Positions 9,264 through 16,481 of a stretch of DNA of 64,000 bases are shown here, one piece after another. Below the pieces are notes generated by a model that was given only the letters and a program-made list of their open reading frames with translations, was not told where the DNA came from and searched no databases. Numbering within the stretch: position 1 is the first letter of the stretch; each line of letters starts with the position of its first letter. Position numbers and translations under genes: made by a program. This DNA is from Dyella_B jejuensis (GTDB lineage: Bacteria; Pseudomonadota; Gammaproteobacteria; Xanthomonadales; Rhodanobacteraceae), in contig NZ_JADIKJ010000015.1 of NCBI RefSeq assembly GCF_044904675.1, positions 186,001-250,000 on the forward strand. The letters are read 5' to 3'.

Positions 9264-12194
9264 TCAGCTGGTGACGTACCTCGAGTTTTCGGATGTTGAT
9301 TCAGGCCATGCGGGAATCTGGCCGGTCGCATCGCGCAGGCCGACATAGCGCTGCAGGACCGAAGCATGCATGGAAGCGGGTAGCTTGATGCCCGCATCGC
9401 GGCGATCTCCGTTTGGACGGCGATCGACGGATGCGCTGTCCTGGCCGGTATGCGCGCCTGCCGCATGGCTGGTCGCTTCCGCCGCGCTGGTCGCCAGTGT
9501 TGAAACGCACTGCCCTTCAATCACATCGGCGAAAACCTGGCGCTGACCTTTCCTTTGCGCCGGCAGCCGGTAGTCGATGCGGCACTGGCCTGCCTGGGTG
9601 CTGCCCCATTTGACCGTCAGCGTGCCGCTGTCGGCGATGCCGCGAACGAACAGTTTGCCGGCCTGGCCGACGACGCCGACGGACTTGCCGCCGGCATCGA
9701 ACACTTCGGCCGCGAACGGCAGCGGCTTGCCGTCGGCACGCGCTGCCCGGATGATCACGGCGCGGCCGGTTTCGGTTTCGTACTTCAGCTTGACCACGGC
9801 GCCCAGGTGCGGGGCCACGCTCTGCGTGGTGGATTTGAGCTCCACGTCGCTGGACATGTCTTTCGGATTGAGGCCGATGGTGTTGAGCTGATAGGGCGTG
9901 AGATAGGGCACCACCGCATAGCCACCGCCATCGACCTTGACCCCGACGGCTGAACCGACCCTTGCGCCGCTGGCTCCCGGCGCTTCAACCAGGCCCACCG
10001 TATCGCCAAGCGACTGCGCGAACGACACGCCACCGCCATGCACGATCACGCCACCGGACGCACCCACCGCAATCTGGTTGGCGTTGTTGCTGTGGCTGTA
10101 GCCGGCGCGCAGGTTGGCGAAGCTGCCCTGGTAGCCGACGTTGCCATTGAAGTAGGTGCTGCCGGCGTTGCCGTTGGTGCGGTTGCCGGACACTTCGTAG
10201 TTGATGTTGCGGCTGTCGCCGGCAACGCCGCTGATGCCCGCCTGCAGGCTGGTGCCGGCGCTTGCGCCCGTATCGCGCGAGGCATACGTGCGGAAGTTCG
10301 GCGCGCGCGGCGAGCTGCCCAGCGGCATCGAGAAGCTGAGCATGATGCGGTTGTCGGTGCGGCCGGGTATCACGGCGCCCGGGCCATAGAAAATATCGTC
10401 GATGCGCTCGGCCTCGACCTGCGTGGGCGTGCGGTTGACCGCCTGCAGGCGCGTGCGCTGCGCGGAAATGCCGTAGGTCAGCGATTTGTAGCTGTTGCCA
10501 TAACCGATGGAGTAGGACGTCTGGCGACCTGTGCTGCTGCCCCAGTAGTCCACGGTGCTGCCGTTGAAGTACAACTGGCCGCCGCCGATTTTCTGGCTGA
10601 TGTTCAGGTTGAGGCGGCTGCGTTGACGCGCAACCTGATTCGTATTGCCGTCGTACCTGACAAGGTCGCGCAGCGCCACCGCATCCTGCACATCGAGGTA
10701 GCCGTTGGTGGAGAAGCGGTACGCGCCCAGGGCAAAGTTGGTGCCCGAATCGGTGAAGTTCTTGTTGAAGGCAACGCCCACGCTCTGGCCGGTCAGCAGG
10801 CCGGGGCCAGGCAATTGCGTGTGCGACGCGGCCACATTGAAGGAGACCGCGCCGAAGCGCGTGCTGATGGCCGTGCCCAGGTTCATCTGGCCGTAGCCCT
10901 GCGAACTGGTCACGCTGCCGAAGCCGGTAAGCGTATTGTTGAAACCGTGTTGCAGCGTGGCCTGCATCACCCACGGCGTGCTGCCGTAGGTGCCGTATTG
11001 TTGCAGCTGGCCGGCGGCCACGCTGAAGTGCGTGGTGCCTGGACGCAACAGCTGGGGCAACGCGGTAAACGGTACGGTAAAGATGTTCTTGCGGCCGTCC
11101 GCCTCCGTGACCGTTACCTCCAGGTCGCCACCGTAACCGGTCGGGAACAGGTCGTTGATCTCGAACGGGCCGGCCGCGACGGTGGTTTCGTAGATGATGT
11201 AGCCGTTCTGGCGAACGGTGACGCGCGCATTGCTGTCGGCATTGCCATGGATGGTCGGCGCATAACCCTGCTGCGACTGCGGATTCATGCGGTCATCGGT
11301 AAAGAGGCTTACGCCGCGCAGGCGAAAGCTGTCGGCAACCTGGCCGCTGGTGAAACTGTCGCCCACCACCACTTGCGCACCCCAGGCGGGAATGTCGCGT
11401 TGCAGGTAGGTGGCGGTGTTCTGGTAGTTCGTCGACGAATAGCGGCCCGACACGTTGGACAGCGAGCCCTGGTGGCGCAGATGCCACGCCCCGAGGTTGA
11501 TGCCCGCATTGATGCCCAGGTACGACTGCGTGCTGCTTGCCGGGCCGGTGGTATGCGAGGAACTGAAGTTGTAGGCAAGCATGCCGGCGTTGATGCCGTT
11601 ATCCCATTGCGACGGATCGACGTAGCCGCGCGCCGCATTGTTCATGTACAGCTGCGGCACACTGAGGGTCAACGATTGGGTGGTCGAATCGAAGGCCACG
11701 GAGGCATCGGGAATGTACTTGCCCAGGTCGCCGCAGATCGGGCCATGGGGAAGCGCATGCGCGGCAACGTCTGCCGGCGTGCTGCCGTCGCCACGCGCGA
11801 CCTTGTCCAGATTGATGCCCAGCTTGCTGAGCTGCGTGGCGTCGAAGCAGGGCACGGCGCTGTCCTGGCCCTCGACGGCGCTGAAGGTGACGTCGTCGCG
11901 ACCCTGCCATTGGTCGTTGACGGTGATATCCACGCGATAGCTGCCGGGCAGTACGACGTTGCCTTTTTCGAAGCGGCTCAAGTCGACCTGCTCGCCCATG
12001 CTTGAGCTGAAGAATCGACTGTCGAAGCTTGCCGACGGCGAGGCGGGCAAGGCTGCCGGCGAGACAGGCGACAATGCGCCCAGAGCGGTGCCGAATGGCG
12101 CAAGCGCTGTCAGAATCAGCGCGCTGGAGCTGCGGATACGCAGGGCCTGCGCGGTTCGACAGTTTTTATGGGCACGTAAGTTAGTCATGGTCAT
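9264..12194 (-). CDS. Outer-membrane fimbrial usher (FimD/PapC family)
   Basis: This 976-residue usher forms the outer-membrane pore and assembly platform for fimbriae. After an N-terminal export signal come the periplasmic N-domain (FDSRFFSSSMGEQVDLSRFEKGNVVLPGSYRVD-type start of the mature protein, about residues 55-160), the 24-strand barrel with plug (about 160-720) and C-terminal domains (about 740-900) ending with GQCRIDYRLPA. About 75 further residues follow (SAAEATSHAAGAHTG... to YVTS), rich in Ala, Ser and Arg, which ordinary ushers lack. ATG codons at 12194 and 12188 are both possible starts, and neither has a strong ribosome site. Chaperone and pilin genes lie upstream, and the tip adhesin lies downstream. 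Confidence 0.92.
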   Translation of the reverse strand: MTMTNLRAHKNCRTAQALRIRSSSALILTALAPFGTALGALSPVSPAALPASPSASFDSRFFSSSMGEQVDLSRFEKGNVVLPGSYRVDITVNDQWQGRDDVTFSAVEGQDSAVPCFDATQLSKLGINLDKVARGDGSTPADVAAHALPHGPICGDLGKYIPDASVAFDSTTQSLTLSVPQLYMNNAARGYVDPSQWDNGINAGMLAYNFSSSHTTGPASSTQSYLGINAGINLGAWHLRHQGSLSNVSGRYSSTNYQNTATYLQRDIPAWGAQVVVGDSFTSGQVADSFRLRGVSLFTDDRMNPQSQQGYAPTIHGNADSNARVTVRQNGYIIYETTVAAGPFEINDLFPTGYGGDLEVTVTEADGRKNIFTVPFTALPQLLRPGTTHFSVAAGQLQQYGTYGSTPWVMQATLQHGFNNTLTGFGSVTSSQGYGQMNLGTAISTRFGAVSFNVAASHTQLPGPGLLTGQSVGVAFNKNFTDSGTNFALGAYRFSTNGYLDVQDAVALRDLVRYDGNTNQVARQRSRLNLNISQKIGGGQLYFNGSTVDYWGSSTGRQTSYSIGYGNSYKSLTYGISAQRTRLQAVNRTPTQVEAERIDDIFYGPGAVIPGRTDNRIMLSFSMPLGSSPRAPNFRTYASRDTGASAGTSLQAGISGVAGDSRNINYEVSGNRTNGNAGSTYFNGNVGYQGSFANLRAGYSHSNNANQIAVGASGGVIVHGGGVSFAQSLGDTVGLVEAPGASGARVGSAVGVKVDGGGYAVVPYLTPYQLNTIGLNPKDMSSDVELKSTTQSVAPHLGAVVKLKYETETGRAVIIRAARADGKPLPFAAEVFDAGGKSVGVVGQAGKLFVRGIADSGTLTVKWGSTQAGQCRIDYRLPAQRKGQRQVFADVIEGQCVSTLATSAAEATSHAAGAHTGQDSASVDRRPNGDRRDAGIKLPASMHASVLQRYVGLRDATGQIPAWPESTSENSRYVTS

Positions 12195-12311
12195 GTCTTT
12201 TCAATGCTTTGGCCACCTGTTTCGGTGGCACATCGCGCATAGCGAAGGCCACGGCTCTCTCTCCTGCTTAAAGAGGCGCGAAAAGGAAAAGGAATCGGCT
12301 GCGGTTCTGCG

Positions 12312-12335
12312 GACGTGGCGACCGGGATCGCCACG
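12312..12335 (-). other. Hairpin downstream of the fimbrial chaperone gene
   Basis: A perfect 8-bp inverted repeat, CGTGGCGA (12314-12321) and TCGCCACG (12328-12335), lies 11 bases past the chaperone stop codon. No T-run follows, so it is more likely an mRNA-stability or processing element than a terminator. Confidence 0.5.
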
Positions 12336-12345
12336 TTGGAAAGGG

Positions 12346-13095
12346 TCAGGGCTTCAGTGGCGCCGTCTTGGGCATGAAGCCGCCGGCATCATTGATGATC
12401 GAGAACCGCACCTGGGCATTGCTATCCAGGGTGCCAACGCGATCCTTCAATGGAAACACGTGGGTACCGCCCGGTGCCACCATGCCGGTTTCATCGCTGT
12501 CGATAAGTTTGCCGCCAGCATCGAGCGCCACTTTTTGAAACGAGACGTAGTACGGCGTGGGGTTGCGCACTTCCAGTACCTGCTTCGCACCCTGGCTGCC
12601 CAGCGACCACGTCAGCTGCTTGGGCGCGTCTTCCACCGTACTGGCCAGGTTGGCCGGCCGGAAAAACAACTTGATGCGCGTGCGGAAAGCGAATTGCAGC
12701 GAGTTGCGCTCGGCCGTGTCACCGGTAGGCTTTGGCGGCACTTCCAGCACGTTGAGCCAGAACAGCGACTCCTTGTCCGCCGGCAACGGCTCCTTGGTGT
12801 ACACGATGCGCAGCGACTGGCTCTTGCCCGGCTCCATGCGGAACACGGGTGGCGTGAGGTTGAACGGCACATCGGCCTTGTCCGGCGTGGTCTTTTCATT
12901 GCCATCGTCGATCCATGCCTGGACCAGGCGTGGCACTTTCTTGTCCTCATTGGTGAGGCTGACGGTGATCTCGCGGCTCTGCGCGGGATAGACGGCGCGC
13001 GTACCGGTAATGACGATGCCAGCGTCGGCGGGCAATGTGGTGAACCCCGCAAGGGCCAGACCGGCGAGGGCGATGAAGCGGCTGAAATGTCGCAT
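12346..13095 (-). CDS. Periplasmic fimbrial chaperone (PapD/FimC family)
   Basis: The 249-residue product is a two-Ig-domain periplasmic chaperone that donates a strand to pilin subunits and delivers them to the usher. A signal peptide is seen (FIALAGLALAGFTTLPADA). The N-domain has the family pattern with ITGTRAVYPAQSREITVSLTN, a PPVFRMEPGKSQSLRIVY motif containing the conserved F1-G1 edge, and LFWLNVLEVPPK. The C-domain is residues about 145-249. An excellent ribosome site, AGGAGG, lies 5 bases before the ATG. It lies between the pilin and usher genes on the same strand, separated from the pilin by 233 bp that carry a strong hairpin. Confidence 0.93.
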   Translation of the reverse strand: MRHFSRFIALAGLALAGFTTLPADAGIVITGTRAVYPAQSREITVSLTNEDKKVPRLVQAWIDDGNEKTTPDKADVPFNLTPPVFRMEPGKSQSLRIVYTKEPLPADKESLFWLNVLEVPPKPTGDTAERNSLQFAFRTRIKLFFRPANLASTVEDAPKQLTWSLGSQGAKQVLEVRNPTPYYVSFQKVALDAGGKLIDSDETGMVAPGGTHVFPLKDRVGTLDSNAQVRFSIINDAGGFMPKTAPLKP

Positions 13096-13289
13096 GGTGT
13101 CCTCCTTGTGAGGGTTGAAGAAATCGTGGGTGGTGCATGGATCGATGGCTGGCTATCCGCCTTGGCCGGGAAAGCTGGAACGCAGCGGCTTCGTAGGTGC
13201 AAGTCGCTGCGCCCAGCCTTCGCCGGGATGACGGTCAAAGACACGGCCTTGCCGTCAGATCGCGCTATGTGTTGCCTGGGTTGAAATGA

Positions 13290-13321
13290 GAGCCGCGAGC
13301 AGGCTGAAGTGCTCGCGGCTC
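13290..13321 (-). other. Strong hairpin just after the major pilin gene
   Basis: A perfect 12-bp inverted repeat, GAGCCGCGAGCA (13290-13301) and TGCTCGCGGCTC (13310-13321), with an 8-base loop, starts 8 bases beyond the pilin stop codon. The T-run on the minus-strand side is weak (TCATTT). In fimbrial operons such a structure commonly gives partial termination or protects the pilin mRNA, so that pilin is made in excess over chaperone and usher. That role is inferred here. Confidence 0.7.
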
Positions 13322-13328
13322 CGGTCGA

Positions 13329-13874
13329 TCAGTTGTAGCTGACCGAGTACTCCACTGCGCTTTGAACGGTACCGCCGACCACGGCGCCACCGTCGGCGAT
13401 GTACTGCGCGAAGAACGGCAGCACGGCGGTGTTGTTGGCGATGGTTACCTGCTTCGACACCGGGTTGGTGGCGAGGTTGATGACCGAGCGGTCGCCATTG
13501 AGCAGCTGGATCTGCACGCCGGTCGCGGCACCTGTGTTCATCAGGTTGCCGGTGGTGGCATCGATATCCGGGCTGGCGGCCTCATAGGCGATGGAGACGG
13601 GCGTGCCGTTGGTGCAACCGGCCTGGCCGGGGGCGCCGACCGTGATGTTGTAAGGCGTGGAACCGGTAAAGGTGCCGGCATTGGCCAGCGCGGAGGCCTG
13701 TACTTCCGGCAGGGTGACGGTGAAGTCGGTGGCACCCGTGCCGTTGCCGTCGATGGTGCAGGTCACGTTCGAGATCTGGCCGGTGAAGGTGATGGTGCCA
13801 TCGGCGGCGGCGGCGACCGAAGCAGCCATGCCCAGGCCAACCATCACGGCAGCGGATAGAAGAATTTTCTTCAT
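13329..13874 (-). CDS. Major fimbrial subunit (type 1 pilin family)
   Basis: The gene encodes a 181-residue pilin. The signal peptide ends at ASVAAAADG. The mature part begins TITFTGQISNVTCTIDG with the first conserved Cys, has a second Cys in GQAGCTNGTPV, and ends SAVEYSVSYN, with the alternating hydrophobic C-terminal strand and penultimate Tyr typical of chaperone-usher pilins. AGGA lies 8 bases before the ATG. It is the first gene of the cluster, followed on the minus strand by a strong hairpin, then chaperone, usher and tip adhesin. A 680-bp AT-richer upstream region with palindromes probably contains its promoter and control sites. Confidence 0.92.
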   Translation of the reverse strand: MKKILLSAAVMVGLGMAASVAAAADGTITFTGQISNVTCTIDGNGTGATDFTVTLPEVQASALANAGTFTGSTPYNITVGAPGQAGCTNGTPVSIAYEAASPDIDATTGNLMNTGAATGVQIQLLNGDRSVINLATNPVSKQVTIANNTAVLPFFAQYIADGGAVVGGTVQSAVEYSVSYN

Positions 13875-14140
13875 AGGTAATGTCCTAATTAGGCGTGGAA
13901 TCCCCCCACATTGGCCGCAAGGTTAATGGCCCGTTTTCCACAAGTTTGTTTTAGGTTGGGGGATTACTATTTTCCCATCTGTCCACGCCCCAGGATTTAG
14001 TACAAGGCTTATTTTATTAGGGAAATTTCAATTCCCCATTAAAGATTTTCGTACATACCTTATTTAATCCATCGCGCTTTGCGAATCGCATGAATGCGGC
14101 GTCACCACCAGAAAAGATACGCATGCCCTTTCGTTGTTGT

Positions 14141-14176
14141 ACGTGGTGCAGATGCATGCGTGCATGTGCACCACGT
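14141..14176. promoter_or_regulatory. 36-bp near-perfect palindrome upstream of the fimbrial cluster
   Basis: The arms ACGTGGTGCA (14141-14150) and TGCACCACGT (14167-14176) are perfectly inverted. The central 16 bases (GATGCATGCGTGCATG) are nearly self-complementary too. It could be a binding site for a dimeric regulator of the fimbrial genes or a cruciform-forming element. It lies about 270 bp upstream of the pilin start. The function is inferred from position only. Confidence 0.5.
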
Positions 14177-14423
14177 GCCAACGTGGCGGCAGGCTGTTTC
14201 GCCATCTCTGTACTAGCCAGGTGGAACGAACGAAGCAAACGCCTATGGTGACGCTGGGCACTTTGCAGGCAAGTCGATCGCAGCCGGCTTACGTGCCCGT
14301 CCAGTATTGCCGACAGCGCCGAATACGCCATGCCTTCAGGCCATACAGCGTAGGCCTAGTCTCTTTTCGTGGCCTTGGATATAGGTATCGCAAATCAGAT
14401 TGGTACGAATAGATAAATACCTG

Positions 14424-14437
14424 CCGGACCGGTCCGG
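14424..14437. promoter_or_regulatory. Perfect 14-bp palindrome CCGGACCGGTCCGG
   Basis: This perfectly self-complementary site lies downstream of the efflux-pump stop and far upstream of the pilin gene. It could be a regulator operator or a chance GC palindrome. Confidence 0.3.
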
Positions 14438-14552
14438 TTCAAATGCATTCGATTTCCAGCGTTCCCGTTGCGCAGATTGTTGCTCCAGGCAAATGGGATG
14501 CGGGAAACCCAACCGTGGAAGGGATCGCGAACCCGGCTCGTTGACGACGCGG

Positions 14553-16001
14553 TCAATGCAACGTCGTGGCCGGAATCGCCGTGTGCGAGGTGCGCAGCAG
14601 CGTAGCGCCAAGCAGGGCAGCCAGCGCGGCAAAGCATGCACCGGCGAGAAATGCCCATCGATAACCGGCCGCCAGCGCCGCCGCATGCGAGGCGCCCGCG
14701 ATCCATACGCTTTGCATGCGCGCCTCGGCCAGCGTGGCAAGGATCGCCAGCCCGAGCGAGCCGCCCATCATGAAGGCGGTATTGACCACACCGGAGGCGA
14801 GGCCGGACTCGCTTGGGCCTACGTCGCTCATCGCCGCCAGCAACACCGGATTGAAGGCCACGCCGCCGCCGACGCCAAGCAGCAACATGCCGGGCAGGAT
14901 TACGCTCACGAAGCGGCCGTGTTCCGATGCCTGCGCGAAACACAGCAAGCCCGCTGCCGCCAGCGCCAAGCCTGCCACCAATGGCCGGCGAATGCCGAAG
15001 CGCATCACCAGCCTGGCCGACAAGCCCAGCGAGAACACCGCCATGATCAGGTTGGCCGGCAGAAACGCCAGCCCGACTTCCATCGGCCCATAGCCCAGCA
15101 CCAGTTGCATATACAGCGCGGAAAGAAAGAACCACGCGAACATCGCCGCCGCCCATAGCACGGCCGCCACATTGGCCACCGCCAGGTTACGCAGCTTGAA
15201 CAGGCGCAATGGCATCAGCGGTGCCGGCACGCGCGTTTCGATGCGCAGAAATAGCAACAGCAACGCCATCGCCGTACCGAGCTGGCCAAGGGTCTGCAAC
15301 GACCACCAACCCGACTGGCTGCCATTGATGATGGCGTAGACCGCCAACATCAGCGCCGCCGTAACGGTGACCGCCCCGAATACGTCCAGATGCCGCGAAG
15401 CGGCGCTGGCCGGCGCCCTCGGCAGCAGACGCCACGCGATCACCGCTACCGCCATGCCGATCGGCAGATTCACCAGGAATACCCAGTGCCAGCTCAGGCT
15501 GCTGGTCAGCAGTCCACCGAGCATCGCACCGAGACTGCCGCCGCCCGCGCAGACGAATCCATACACACCCATGGCCTTGGCGCGATCGCCTGGCTCGGCG
15601 AACAGATCCATGATCAACGACAACGCCGCCGCCGATACCACCGCCCCGGCCAGGCCCTGCACGCTGCGCGCGATCACCAGTGCGGACTGCGTGGTGGACA
15701 GACCGCAAGCCAATGATGTGAAGGTAAAGCCGGCGATGCCCAGGAGGAACAGGCGGCGGTGTCCATATAGATCGCCGAGGCGTCCACCCAGTAGCAAAAA
15801 GCCGCCATAGGTGAGCATGTAGGCATTCACCACCCAGGCCAGCGACGTGTCATCGAAGTGGAGATCGGTTTTGATGGAAGGCAGCGCGACGTTAACGATG
15901 GTGGTGTCGAGCACGATCATCAGCTCGCCCAGGCATAACAGCACCAGTGCCAGCCAGCGGCGATCAGGATGCGCAAAGGGACTGCTGGCAGCGAGGGGCA
16001 T
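14553..16001 (-). CDS. MFS drug efflux transporter, DHA2 (EmrB/QacA) family
   Basis: An inner-membrane proton-drug antiporter with about 14 predicted membrane segments. The family motifs are visible: LDTTIVNVALPSI in the first helix, and GGRLGDLYGHRRLFLLG (motif A) after the second. The start is put at the ATG at 16001, 6 bases after AGGA. An in-frame ATG at 16043 would add 14 residues but has a poorer ribosome site. It stands alone on the minus strand, with no membrane-fusion partner or adjacent regulator in the window. DHA2 pumps with 14 helices often work without an EmrA partner. The substrate is unknown. Confidence 0.88.
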   Translation of the reverse strand: MPLAASSPFAHPDRRWLALVLLCLGELMIVLDTTIVNVALPSIKTDLHFDDTSLAWVVNAYMLTYGGFLLLGGRLGDLYGHRRLFLLGIAGFTFTSLACGLSTTQSALVIARSVQGLAGAVVSAAALSLIMDLFAEPGDRAKAMGVYGFVCAGGGSLGAMLGGLLTSSLSWHWVFLVNLPIGMAVAVIAWRLLPRAPASAASRHLDVFGAVTVTAALMLAVYAIINGSQSGWWSLQTLGQLGTAMALLLLFLRIETRVPAPLMPLRLFKLRNLAVANVAAVLWAAAMFAWFFLSALYMQLVLGYGPMEVGLAFLPANLIMAVFSLGLSARLVMRFGIRRPLVAGLALAAAGLLCFAQASEHGRFVSVILPGMLLLGVGGGVAFNPVLLAAMSDVGPSESGLASGVVNTAFMMGGSLGLAILATLAEARMQSVWIAGASHAAALAAGYRWAFLAGACFAALAALLGATLLRTSHTAIPATTLH

Positions 16002-16159
16002 GAGCGATCCTGGTAGCCGGAAAAGGGGCGCATCTGTAGTCATGTCGAAGCCGCCCGACGGAGATCGGCATTATCGACTTTTTTTGGTTGAAGGCTTTTT
16101 TGCGGTATTCGATGGGAGTTTGCAGGTCGCCTCACGGGGCACTGCTTCGATAGCTGCCA

Positions 16160-16422
16160 TGTTGCGAGGTTGTCCCCTCATCCCGGCCTTCTCCCCGGAG
16201 GGGAGAAGGGGTGGTGGGTAGCTGTAATGTCGCGAGGTTGTTCCCTCATCCCGGCCTTCTCCCCGAAAGGGAGAAGGGGTGGTGGGTAGCTGTAATGTCG
16301 CGAGGTTGTCCCCTCATCCCGGCCTTCTCCCCGAAGGGGAGAAGGGGTGGTGGGTAGCTGTAATGTCGCGAGGTTGTTCCCTCATCCCGGCCTTCTCCCC
16401 GGAAGGGAGAAGGAGAAGTGCA
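16160..16422. repeat. 68-bp tandem repeat, four copies, with REP-like palindromes
   Basis: The marker GCGAGGTTG occurs at 16164, 16232, 16300 and 16368, an exact 68-bp period. Each unit holds a palindrome CTTCTCCCC...GGGGAGAAG and the spacer GGTGGTGGGTAGCTGTAATG; the last copy is partial. There are no variable spacers, so this is not a CRISPR array. Apart from this block and the hairpin at 16436, the 480 bp between the adhesin stop and the efflux-pump start hold nothing recognisable. Confidence 0.92.
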
Positions 16423-16435
16423 TGGCTGCCAGGTC

Positions 16436-16468
16436 GCCCCTGCGCATGGGATGACCATACGCAGGGGC
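16436..16468 (-). terminator. Hairpin downstream of the last Ig-repeat adhesin gene
   Basis: Two 14-base arms, GCCCCTGCGCATGG (16436-16449) and CCATACGCAGGGGC (16455-16468), pair with one mismatch around a 5-base loop, 14 bases beyond the stop codon. No T-run follows on the minus strand, so it may be a weak terminator or a 3' stabiliser. Confidence 0.5.
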
Positions 16469-16481
16469 AACCGCTTACCGC

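Larger units (their letters stand above)
13875..14552. other. Long non-coding region upstream of the fimbrial cluster
   Basis: The 678 bp between the pilin start and the efflux-pump stop contain no supported gene. The part at about 13925-14060 is clearly more AT-rich than the surroundings and is the likely fimbrial promoter region. Two palindromes are seen, at 14141-14176 and 14424-14437. Short open frames here show no family resemblance and no ribosome sites. Confidence 0.6.

Noticed and set aside
10038..12005. 655-codon plus-strand frame opposite the usher gene
   Set aside because: It is a shadow of the usher. Composition is Ala/Val/Gly/Arg-rich with no domain, while the minus strand encodes a clear usher.
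14017..14331. 104-codon minus-strand frame in the region upstream of the pilin gene
   Set aside because: No recognisable domain or ribosome site, and it spans the long palindrome; the region is better explained as regulatory.
16160..16422. 68-bp repeats considered as a CRISPR array
   Set aside because: All units are nearly identical throughout and have no unique spacers; no cas genes are near.
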